In this document: positions 17,894 to 22,472 of the stretch, in pieces
Layout: each line of letters begins with the position of its first letter
Position numbering within the stretch: position 1 is the first letter of the stretch
DNA from: a virus
IMG/VR virus record: IMGVR_UViG_3300006922_002634
Span: 1 to 24,277 of that record
Length of the DNA stretch: 24,277 nt
Direction: 5' to 3' (one strand)
Translations under genes and position numbers: made by a program
Notes under the pieces: model-generated
What the model saw: only the letters and a program-made list of their open reading frames with translations
Told to the model about the DNA's origin: nothing
Databases searched by the model: none

Positions 17894-18146
17894 GTTTTTT
17901 ACCACCTTTCTTCTTTAAGTCATTATCTTGAGAATGACCACCCCTAATAAAAGAATTAACTCTCCCCATAGCCCAAGCAGCCATGGAAGCTGACTTACTA
18001 CCTGATGATAAATATGCTCCTTGTCCTCTTCGATATACGGAGGCAAGTTGTCCATAGGTGTATTTTGAATTAGCTGCCTTTTTTTGAAGTGTGGCTTTAG
18101 TTTTTGCATTAATAGGTTTCCTTTTAGGTTTTTTCTTAGGCGGCAT
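17871..18146 (-). CDS. DUF5824-like small basic phage protein (91 aa)
   Basis: The centre, with VYRRGQGAYLSSGSKSAS followed by AWAMGRVNSFIRG, matches a pattern I associate with the phage family DUF5824 (VYKRG..AY..SG.R.....AWA.ARV.SF). No function is established for that family to my knowledge. The N-terminus (MPPKKKPKRKP) and C-terminus (KKKGGKKRASKKKK) are strongly basic. It overlaps its neighbours on both sides, by 11 and 23 bases, within the block that precedes terminase. The family name is from memory and should be treated as tentative. Confidence 0.6.
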   Translation of the reverse strand: MPPKKKPKRKPINAKTKATLQKKAANSKYTYGQLASVYRRGQGAYLSSGSKSASMAAWAMGRVNSFIRGGHSQDNDLKKKGGKKRASKKKK

Positions 18147-18324
18147 TAGCTACCCCCTTCCATTTCTTACACCAAGCAAACGGTTGTACAATTGCATTCC
18201 ATAAAGAACAGTTACCTGTATTCTCATAGAAACTACAGTTGCTACATTTCTGATTACCTTTAGGAGCAAGTTGATATGCTTTAGGTAAATTACTAGAAAG
18301 TTGTTCTTGGTCGTTTATAGTCAT
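18136..18324 (-). CDS. Small four-Cys protein, HiPIP-like spacing (62 aa)
   Basis: Cysteines at 27, 30, 39 and 52 in the arrangement CSNCSFYENTGNCSLW and AWCKKWKG follow the order C-x2-C...C...C with an aromatic-rich surround, as in small high-potential iron-sulfur proteins (HiPIP), though the spacings (2, 8, 12) are shorter than the bacterial ones. Similar tiny proteins are frequent in phage genomes and their role is unknown. Binding of a 4Fe-4S cluster or zinc is equally possible from sequence. No Shine-Dalgarno site precedes the ATG, which lies 9 bases after the previous stop, suggesting reinitiation. Confidence 0.6.
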   Translation of the reverse strand: MTINDQEQLSSNLPKAYQLAPKGNQKCSNCSFYENTGNCSLWNAIVQPFAWCKKWKGVANAA

Positions 18325-18333
18325 AAAACTATA

Positions 18334-18405
18334 TTAGTACATTTTTTTAGATTTGCGTTTATTCTTCTTCTTGGACTTTGGTTTTTTCTTCATTCCGTAA
18401 CCCAT
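18334..18405 (-). CDS. Tiny Lys-rich peptide (23 aa), overlapping the zinc-finger gene
   Basis: Encodes MGYGMKKKPKSKKKNKRK and ends SKKMY. An AAGGAG site (18411-18416 on the minus strand) is 5 bases from the ATG at 18405; another in-frame ATG at 18408 would be only 2 bases away, so the second is preferred. It lies mostly inside the 3' half of the upstream Cys-rich ORF in a different frame. Short Lys-rich peptides occur in the head regions of some phages, possibly as DNA-condensing cofactors, but no function can be stated. Support is the strong ribosome site and the fit in the operon. Confidence 0.5.
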   Translation of the reverse strand: MGYGMKKKPKSKKKNKRKSKKMY

Positions 18406-18514
18406 CATATCTCCTTAATTTAACGTTATATTTTATACATGCAAGATTCTTACAATACTTCCACCTTCTAATAAAGGTTAAAGGTTTATTACAAACCTTG
18501 CAAGTTTTAATCAT
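18359..18514 (-). CDS. Mini zinc-finger protein (51 aa), first gene of the late operon
   Basis: Sequence starts MIKTCKVCNKPLTFIRRW; cysteines lie at 5, 8, 21 and 26 (C-x2-C-x12-C-x4-C), followed by a basic helix (IKYNVKLRRYDGLRN) and an acidic end. The order of finger and basic helix parallels the N-terminus of the terminase encoded downstream (C6, C11, C23, C27, then RQLVDKRKWR), although the spacings differ. The start has no Shine-Dalgarno site; instead a TATAAT ends 6 bases before the ATG, as expected for a leaderless mRNA. It may bind nucleic acid or a protein partner. Function is inferred only. Confidence 0.55.
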   Translation of the reverse strand: MIKTCKVCNKPLTFIRRWKYCKNLACIKYNVKLRRYDGLRNEEKTKVQEEE

Positions 18515-18520
18515 TATGAT

Positions 18521-18526
18521 ATTATA
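18521..18526 (-). promoter_or_regulatory. Late-operon -10 box (TATAAT), leaderless arrangement
   Basis: A perfect TATAAT on the minus strand is followed by six bases (ATCATA) and then the ATG at 18514, so +1 would be the A of the start codon. No convincing -35 was identified upstream, where the sequence is already coding on the opposite strand. It overlaps the plus-strand -10 by four bases. Confidence 0.6.
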
Positions 18527-18528
18527 GT
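18523..18528 (+). promoter_or_regulatory. Divergent -10 box (TATAGT), leaderless arrangement
   Basis: TATAGT on the plus strand is followed by six bases (TTACCC) and the ATG at 18535, the same geometry as the opposing promoter. No Shine-Dalgarno site is present before that ATG. Polymerase could probably occupy only one of the two overlapping -10 boxes at a time. Confidence 0.5.
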
Positions 18529-18534
18529 TTACCC

Positions 18535-18771
18535 ATGGATAAGATAACAGACAACGACATCAACAAAAAAGGTAGAGAAATTGCTATACGATTAGATTAT
18601 CTAATGGCACAAGTAGACAGTACATACAACAGACATCAAAGGTGTTTAGTATGTAACGAACAATACAAACACCATAATGATGGACTTCCGTGCATATCAG
18701 ATGATTCTTTAAAACCTATAGTACGCACAGACCGTTGGGGTAACGTTAAGAATAAAGAACCTCATCAATAA
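18535..18771 (+). CDS. Hypothetical Cys-containing protein opposite the late operon (78 aa)
   Basis: The N-terminal 30 residues look helical (DNDINKKGREIAIRLDYLMAQ), followed by CLVCNEQYKHHNDGLPC (C37, C40, H45, H46, C53), which could coordinate a metal as a small knuckle. No family is recognised. It is the only plus-strand gene left of 20471 and lies between the late operon and the nuclease gene, with its last 26 bases overlapping the nuclease stop in convergent orientation. The start lacks a ribosome site but sits 6 bases after a TATAGT, so leaderless initiation is proposed. Position opposite the late promoter makes a regulatory role possible, but this is speculation. Confidence 0.6.
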   Translation: MDKITDNDINKKGREIAIRLDYLMAQVDSTYNRHQRCLVCNEQYKHHNDGLPCISDDSLKPIVRTDRWGNVKNKEPHQ

Positions 18772-19273
18772 GTTCCTGACTTACCTTTATATTTTTTACA
18801 TCACCCGTAGCTTTTAACTCGCTAATAGGGACCAACAAAGAGCGTGAAAAAAAATTTTTATTTTCTGTTTTAACAATCTTATGTCCATCAGCTATCCAGT
18901 CTACAATCCAGGGATTGAGTCGCTTTGGTTGCCAGTAAAGGATTTCGGGTGTTCCATATATCCAGTAGAAGAGAAAGTCAGGGAATGTTTTCATAGCACA
19001 CCCAACGGATTTAAAGCCATCATTATCTACTATCTGTATTTCTAGGGCTACATTACCTGTATCTTTGGCTTGTGTATCTGTCTTAACTTCAAAGTATTTT
19101 GTACCTAACTCATTATTAACTACAAAAAAGTCTGCACCTTGTTGTTGTTCCCATTTCTTTGCAGGTCGTACGATATAGATATTCTTACCGTTCTCTCGCA
19201 TGTTTTCATAGAATCGTTGTATTAGTTTTTCACCCTGCTGTCCCACAGCAAGCTGTTCTTGGAAATCGTAAAT
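18746..19273 (-). CDS. PD-(D/E)XK nuclease-like protein, probable ATT start (175 aa)
   Basis: Likely a DNA endonuclease or recombination/repair nuclease. Counting from the ATT at 19273, GEK has E15 in the first helix, GADFFVV gives D48, and KYFEVKTD gives E62 and K64, matching the E...D...ExK core of the PD-(D/E)XK superfamily. The C-terminus is aromatic-rich (FPDFLFYWIYGTPEILYW). The first standard start in frame is GTG 19246, which has no ribosome site and would cut off part of the first helix. A consensus AAGGAGG (19279-19285) lies exactly 5 bases before an in-frame ATT, and no in-frame ATG exists further upstream, so ATT is preferred. Exact substrate is unknown. Confidence 0.7.
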   Translation of the reverse strand: MYDFQEQLAVGQQGEKLIQRFYENMRENGKNIYIVRPAKKWEQQQGADFFVVNNELGTKYFEVKTDTQAKDTGNVALEIQIVDNDGFKSVGCAMKTFPDFLFYWIYGTPEILYWQPKRLNPWIVDWIADGHKIVKTENKNFFSRSLLVPISELKATGDVKNIKVSQELIDEVLYS

Positions 19274-19278
19274 ATTAT

Positions 19279-19304
19279 CCTCCTTTGTTTCCTTTATAAT
19301 TATA
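19279..19304 (-). promoter_or_regulatory. Nuclease promoter -10 and consensus ribosome site
   Basis: On the minus strand, TATAAT (19304-19299) is preceded at 16 bp by TTGTAT, a fair -35, and followed about 14 bases later by AAGGAGG (19285-19279), five bases from the ATT at 19273. The -10 lies in the palindrome TATAATTATA, so it also reads as TATAAT on the plus strand (19295-19300), where it could start transcription into the gene-free region. Confidence 0.55.
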
Positions 19305-19500
19305 GTGTGGTAGGGTGGTTATACAAACATTTACATAACAGACGTGTTACAGGTAAGTGCTATCGGAGCGGCAAAAAGCTGACTGCATCTTAAAGATGGA
19401 CTGGGATTACCACAAAGTCAGTACCCAAGGACACTGAGGTCTTGTAAATAAAACTTTTAATAGCTTAGACTATATGCCCGCTACTGCCCAAAACGACACA
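19305..19500 (+). other. Gene-free segment with a bulged stem-loop (19379-19421)
   Basis: CTGACT (19379-19384) pairs perfectly with AGTCAG (19416-19421), with a G-T pair extending it, and encloses CATC-TTAAA-GATG (19386-19398). A plus-strand TATAAT at 19295-19300 lies about 80 bases upstream. No ORF with a start signal was found. This may be part of an untranslated RNA, but no known RNA family is recognised and short stems like this can occur by chance. Confidence 0.3.
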
Positions 19501-19566
19501 TTCCCCCCAATCGTACTGTAAGAAAAAGAATTTACTTCTTTTTACTGGACAAGCGTGTGTGTATGC

Positions 19567-19572
19567 TATAAT
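19567..19572 (+). promoter_or_regulatory. Extended -10 promoter (TGCTATAAT)
   Basis: A perfect TATAAT with the extended -10 element TG one base upstream (TG-C-TATAAT, TG at 19564-19565). TGGACA at 19546-19551 is a five-of-six -35 match but with a short 15-bp spacer; extended -10 promoters do not depend strongly on a -35. Six bases after the box begins the hairpin-forming GACACTTATC, so +1 probably falls at about 19579. Confidence 0.6.
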
Positions 19573-19578
19573 AAACTA

Positions 19579-19648
19579 GACACTTATCTACACAGGACAA
19601 ATTATCCTCCTGTAACTGTTATCCCAGTCAACTGTACTGATAAGTGTC
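19579..19648 (+). ncRNA. Candidate structured small RNA, about 70 nt
   Basis: GACACTTATC (19579-19588) and GATAAGTGTC (19639-19648) form a perfect 10-bp closing stem whose 5' end coincides with the predicted +1 of the extended -10 promoter. Inside, ACAGGA/TCCTGT (19592-19597 with 19608-19613) makes a 6-bp hairpin, and short CAGT/ACTG pairings around 19615-19638 may form a third arm. The size and shape are tRNA-like, but there is no TTCRA T-loop, so it is not a normal tRNA. No long ORF or good start is present. The 3' end may lie further downstream: no clear U-tract terminator was found. Confidence 0.45.
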
Positions 19649-19659
19649 ACGTCTAAAAT

Positions 19660-20069
19660 AACCTAGTTACCAGTAATTTTCGCAGACATCACATATAACA
19701 ACCCCCCCACCCCACATTAAATACCCCCGTTACAAGGTCACAACCTGTTATATTTATATCTTACAGTTCCTACCTACCCTACCCCCACCCCTTATTATGT
19801 TGCTCGCTATCGCTCACACCACTTTACTCCCCACCCAATAACTTTTACTTCTATATACCCCCCATATGTTGTATATGTCTAGTATATATATCTCATATGT
19901 ATCCCAATGTTACAAACCTCAGACACTCCCCCATACAAATACATATCTCTGATACATACTATATATTGTATATATACATCTCTATCTAATATATATATTC
20001 ATAGTATTGTTCTTAATGTTTGTATGTATCCTTATAACTTATCCCCCCCCTATATATAATCAATTCAGT
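19660..20069 (+). other. AT-rich, gene-free stretch with plus-strand C-runs
   Basis: No supportable gene. Runs of C lie at 19702-19708, 19710-19713, 19724-19728, 19782-19786, 19788-19791, 19829-19832, 19858-19863, 19928-19932 and 20043-20050, all on the plus strand, with a further run upstream at 19503-19508. Between them are TATATA-rich low-complexity tracts, mainly 19865-20060. The minus strand is correspondingly G-run-rich and may form G-quadruplexes. Origin, packaging or pausing functions are all possible; none is shown. Confidence 0.5.
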
Positions 20070-20085
20070 CTAACCTTCGGGTTAG
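20070..20085 (+). other. UUCG stem-loop without U-tract
   Basis: CTAACC (20070-20075), loop TTCG, and GGTTAG (20080-20085) form a perfect 6-bp stem with a stabilising tetraloop. It is not followed by T-runs on either strand, so a terminator role is unlikely. It lies just upstream of the inverted repeat at 20099. Confidence 0.5.
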
Positions 20086-20098
20086 CGTTATATCAAAA

Positions 20099-20126
20099 GT
20101 ATTAATTATACTATTACAATTAATAC
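20099..20126 (+). promoter_or_regulatory. Operator-like inverted repeat over a -10-like box
   Basis: GTATTAATT (20099-20107) and AATTAATAC (20118-20126) are perfect inverted 9-mers separated by 10 bases, so their centres are about 19 bp apart, or two helical turns. TATACT at 20107-20112 lies in the middle and could be the -10 of a plus-strand promoter feeding the 20471 gene, with +1 near 20119. No strong -35 is seen. A dimeric repressor site is the simplest reading. Confidence 0.5.
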
Positions 20127-20297
20127 CCGTGTTGCTCCATTGTTTATAGTCGTGTCATTCAGAACTCACTGTATCTGTCACTGCAACTCTATCATTCAGT
20201 TCGTTCTTGTATAGCTCGTACGCTCGCTCAACGCTCCCTAGCTTCGCTATAACATTCCACTCCTTAAACAATTACTCAGGCTACTTCCTTCTCACCC

Positions 20298-20338
20298 CTG
20301 TTAGGACAAGCCTAACAGCTCTTGCCGAGACGGCAGAG
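20298..20338 (+). other. Two abutting hairpins in the 5' region of the plus-strand operon
   Basis: CTGTTAGG (20298-20305), loop ACAAG, CCTAACAG (20311-20318) is a perfect 8-bp stem. Immediately next, 20319-20338 forms CTC-T-TGCC with a GAGAC loop and GGCA-GAG, a 7-bp stem with one bulge. No T-run follows. A weaker arm around GGG-TTCGT-CCC (20344-20354) comes after. From about 20127 to 20470 no ORF with a ribosome site was found. A 68-codon open frame at 20207 starts with TTG, has no start signal, and covers the hairpins, so it was not called. Confidence 0.5.
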
Positions 20339-20402
20339 TTACAGGGTTCGTCCCAGTGTAGCCTTCGTAAGCAACACTACTATCTCTTCCTTTCTACATT
20401 CC

Positions 20403-20447
20403 GTAACACTTGACGAAGAGTGTCAAGCGTTACTCACAAGGAGTAAC
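20403..20447 (+). promoter_or_regulatory. Mutually exclusive hairpins just upstream of the 20471 gene
   Basis: Hairpin A pairs GTAAC plus CTTGAC (20403-20414) with GTCAAG plus GTTAC (20422-20433), 11 pairs with one mismatch. Hairpin B pairs GTTACTC (20429-20435) with GAGTAAC (20441-20447), seven perfect pairs around ACAAG. The GTTAC at 20429-20433 is shared, so only one hairpin can form. The ribosome site AGAAAGG follows at 20454-20460. This is the geometry of a riboregulatory switch, but no ligand or known family is recognised. Confidence 0.5.
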
Positions 20448-20470
20448 ACATACAGAAAGGTAATAAGATT

Positions 20471-20923
20471 ATGGCTAAGCCAAAACTTAATACAGAGATA
20501 AATGACTATATGAAAGCTACTACTCCTTTCACTATAGGAAACAAAGCATACAGAGTAGGTGCTGGACGTGTTGATAACGCCGTGATAGGTTCTCAAGGGA
20601 AACCTGTAGCTAGATACGCTCTAGTTATAAACGGTAAACAATCTAAACACTTCCTTAGAAGTTGGCAGACTGTATATCAGGTACATCAAATTATACTTGG
20701 TGGTGACGCTGATAAGTTATTCACTAAGACTGGTGACCTAAAAGCTAGTATGCTTGTAGACCTTGGTACTGATAAGATAAGAGAAACATTCTCTTACGTA
20801 TGCCCTATCGGATTATACAATACAAATCCAGAGGCTAAGAAAGCTATCAACATAGCTGTAAAGAACCAAGTCAATCTCAAGAAAGATAACGTTTGGGAAC
20901 AATTCCTAACGTTTACAGAATAA
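20471..20923 (+). CDS. Hypothetical protein, first gene of the plus-strand operon (150 aa)
   Basis: No family recognised. A basic N-terminus (MAKPKLNTEINDYMKAT) is followed by short strands around residues 18-55 (FTIGNKAYRVGAGRV and PVARYALVINGKQSKHF), a helical stretch near 62-85 (RSWQTVYQVHQIILGGDADK), and a mixed C-terminal half. The beta-rich, Lys-rich first half might bind nucleic acid, but no motif proves it. No signal peptide or membrane segment is present. AGAAAGG lies 10 bases before the ATG, slightly far but usable. The long structured leader and candidate operator upstream suggest tight control. The stop overlaps the next mini-ORF as TAATG. Confidence 0.75.
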   Translation: MAKPKLNTEINDYMKATTPFTIGNKAYRVGAGRVDNAVIGSQGKPVARYALVINGKQSKHFLRSWQTVYQVHQIILGGDADKLFTKTGDLKASMLVDLGTDKIRETFSYVCPIGLYNTNPEAKKAINIAVKNQVNLKKDNVWEQFLTFTE

Positions 20924-21000
20924 TGGAAGATTGTGAACATGATATGTTTGAGTGTACTTGTTTAGATACTTGGTACATTGAGAATACATTTCATATATAA
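20923..21000 (+). CDS. Mini Cys-rich peptide (25 aa), coupled to the upstream gene
   Basis: Sequence begins MEDCEHDMFECTCLDTWY. C4, H6, C11 and C13 could bind zinc, and the rest is acidic and aromatic. Its ATG overlaps the previous stop (TAATG), so translation would be by reinitiation, and its stop lies 10 bases before the terminator stem, leaving it as the last gene of this transcript. Too short for family assignment; support is the junction and the cysteine pattern. Confidence 0.45.
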   Translation: MEDCEHDMFECTCLDTWYIENTFHI

Positions 21001-21010
21001 ATTAAGAAAG

Positions 21011-21039
21011 GGTAGGGAGTTCGCTCTCTACCTTTTTTT
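21011..21039 (+). terminator. Strong rho-independent terminator
   Basis: GGTAGGGAG (21011-21019), loop TTCG, CTCTCTACC (21024-21032): nine pairs with one G-U, preceded by A-rich sequence and followed by seven T (21033-21039). It ends the 20471-21000 transcript, so the downstream genes probably have their own promoter or depend on antitermination. Confidence 0.9.
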
Positions 21040-21380
21040 ATGCTCATCAATTCTCATCCCCGTTTGGAAACCTCAGAACTAATCTATCTACCATTAAATA
21101 TAACTAATGTAATCATAATAATAAATAATAATATATATAAATATAAAGAGAGAGAATACGATTGGTACATATACGACAAAATTTTTTTGGAAATTTCTAC
21201 ACATGGGGGCGTGTTAAAACCAATAGTATATATCAATCGCTCATGTGTTATAACCCAGGGACGTGCGTCAAAAAACCTGCCGAAACTCTACGAATCTATA
21301 CAGTTAACGTCAGAGCTTGTGGTAGCTTGGAAGACCAAAGCCAAACGGCACTGATTGTTTTATACAGAAAGGATATAACA
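21040..21380 (+). promoter_or_regulatory. 340-bp gene-free leader before the zinc-ribbon operon
   Basis: Starts with AT-rich low-complexity sequence (21110-21160). Later parts are less AT-rich and contain possible stems: GACGT (21260-21264) with ACGTC (21307-21311), TGCCG (21278-21282) with CGGCA (21346-21350), and GCTTGG-AAGA-CCAAAGC (21325-21341) with one bulged A. TATAAC near 21250, preceded by TGTGT, is a possible -10 for a leader that would carry these stems. A 104-codon open frame at 21040 has no ribosome site and starts within the terminator tail, so it is not called. Confidence 0.35.
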
Positions 21381-21779
21381 ATGGATAACAAAGATAAACT
21401 CGCCGACCTTGAACAAGAAGTAAAGGAACGCCGTAGTATCAAGACTACATCATGGAATACATTTCATATTCCTGATGAGGCACTGCCTAAGAATATAGAT
21501 AATAAATACAGATGCAGTATATGTGACAAGAAAATACCTAGAGATAATAACTTCTGTTACGCTTGCCGTAAAGAATACTCTATCTCACGTGAAGGTATCT
21601 TCAAATATAATATACCAAAGTATGAGAAGGAACGACAGCAATCTATCGCTGATGTTTATAACGAGGACAAGTCTTTCCCAAACAAGTGTATCTTATGCCG
21701 TAAGAGAAGAGTAAAGAGAAATGACGGTATGTGTGTGAGATGCTTAAAGTTTATGGGAATAATAGAGGAGGAAGAATAA
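21381..21779 (+). CDS. Double zinc-ribbon protein (132 aa)
   Basis: A longer open frame extends upstream to about 21162, but the ATG at 21381 has GAAAGG 8 bases before it and gives a coherent start (MDNKDKLADLEQEV). Residues 45-62 hold a first CxxC pair set (CSICDKKIPRDNNFCYAC), and a second lies near the C-terminus (CILCRKRRVKRNDGMCVRC), each fitting a four-Cys zinc ribbon. The region between is charged and helical. Such phage proteins often bind nucleic acid or host polymerase partners, but no family is recognised; function is unknown. The stop overlaps the next start (TAATG). Confidence 0.75.
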   Translation: MDNKDKLADLEQEVKERRSIKTTSWNTFHIPDEALPKNIDNKYRCSICDKKIPRDNNFCYACRKEYSISREGIFKYNIPKYEKERQQSIADVYNEDKSFPNKCILCRKRRVKRNDGMCVRCLKFMGIIEEEE

Positions 21780-22009
21780 TGGATAAAGAAAAATCACATA
21801 GCTATCAAGATATGGCTAACTTAACACACGAAACACAAGTTAAAGAATTTAATTTTTGTTTATGTGAAGAACAAGAGCAATTTCCATACGAAGATTGTCC
21901 AAAAGAAAATCAATCAATGGAAGATAATATATCTTACTTATTTGATTTAGCTGAAACTAAAAACAAATTGATAAGAGAATTTAATTCTATGAAAGAGGAG
22001 GAAGAATGA
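21779..22009 (+). CDS. Hypothetical acidic Cys-containing protein (76 aa)
   Basis: ATG at 21779 overlaps the previous stop (TAATG) and follows GAGGAGG at a good distance, so this start is preferred over an in-frame ATG 48 bases upstream. The centre has FNFCLCEEQEQFPYEDC, with three cysteines that could bind a metal together with His23 or another residue. The last 35 residues are a charged helix (NISYLFDLAETKNKLIREF). No family recognised. It is in an overlapping chain with both neighbours. Confidence 0.65.
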   Translation: MDKEKSHSYQDMANLTHETQVKEFNFCLCEEQEQFPYEDCPKENQSMEDNISYLFDLAETKNKLIREFNSMKEEEE

Positions 22010-22335
22010 GTATAAATATAATAGTCACTAATCCTATTATACATAGGGCGAAGGACAGATTAGCTAGAGAAGAATACTATAAGAATAATAAACGGGATGA
22101 CATGATTATCTTTGATACCTTAGTAGACACAGGCATTGGAGATGACGATTGGATGTGTGACTTCTGTAATGTAAACATGGACGTAGGTACTGTTGATGAG
22201 CCACTAGGTTTATTAATACACGGTAGCTATGCACTATGTGAGCCTTGCGTAGAAAGTAGTAAGGAGAAATATCCTGAAGAATTTATAGATACACAAGTAT
22301 GTAAATGCTGTGAGAACGGAAATGATATCAAATGA
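22006..22335 (+). CDS. Zinc-ribbon-like protein (109 aa)
   Basis: Paired cysteines at CDFC (51-54), CEPC (79-82) and CKCC (99-102) suggest at least one zinc site; the first two pairs, separated by a beta-rich GLLIHGSYAL segment, look like a classic ribbon. The N-terminal 45 residues are charged and contain an Arg/Lys-rich helix (HRAKDRLAREEYYKNN). No known family. GAGGAGG lies before the ATG, which overlaps the previous stop as ATGA. Regulatory or host-modifying function is inferred only from small size, early-type location and zinc sites. Confidence 0.7.
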   Translation: MSINIIVTNPIIHRAKDRLAREEYYKNNKRDDMIIFDTLVDTGIGDDDWMCDFCNVNMDVGTVDEPLGLLIHGSYALCEPCVESSKEKYPEEFIDTQVCKCCENGNDIK

Positions 22336-22472
22336 ATGATGTAGAAATTATACAACAGTTATGGCACTGCTTAGATATGGGTTATACCTATGACGAGGCA
22401 AAGATACACATGGCTGCTGTAAGTATTGGTAAGACTACGACCAAAGAAGTAGTAGTAAAGGACAAAGAATAA
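22332..22472 (+). CDS. Hypothetical small protein (46 aa)
   Basis: Starts MNDVEIIQQLWHCLDMGY and continues TYDEAKIHMAAVSIGKTT, then a Lys/Val-rich tail. It looks like a compact helical protein resembling a UBA or helix-turn-helix-sized unit, but no family can be assigned. ATG overlaps the previous stop (ATGA) and its stop overlaps the next start (TAATG), which is the main evidence that it is a real gene. Confidence 0.55.
   Translation: MNDVEIIQQLWHCLDMGYTYDEAKIHMAAVSIGKTTTKEVVVKDKE

Noticed and set aside
17915-18109. 64-codon minus-strand frame inside the DUF5824-like gene
   Set aside because: No ribosome site and the overlapping frame has recognisable family features.
19579-19649. A tRNA gene
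   Set aside because: Acceptor-like stem and length fit, but there is no TTCRA T-loop and no 5-bp T-stem, and the closing stem is 10 bp.
20338-20360. T-arm-like GGGTTCGTCCC suggesting a tRNA
   Set aside because: The flanking arms do not form a T-stem of 5 bp, the loop is not TTCRANY, and no acceptor stem was found.
20207-20413. 68-codon plus-strand open frame
   Set aside because: Starts at TTG without a ribosome site, runs across several perfect hairpins, and has no gene-like composition.
21040-21354. 104-codon plus-strand open frame after the terminator
   Set aside because: Its ATG is at the end of the terminator T-run with no ribosome site, and it crosses AT low-complexity sequence.
21523-21714. 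63-codon frame overlapping the double zinc-ribbon gene
   Set aside because: Out-of-frame shadow; the overlapping frame has paired cysteines and a ribosome site.
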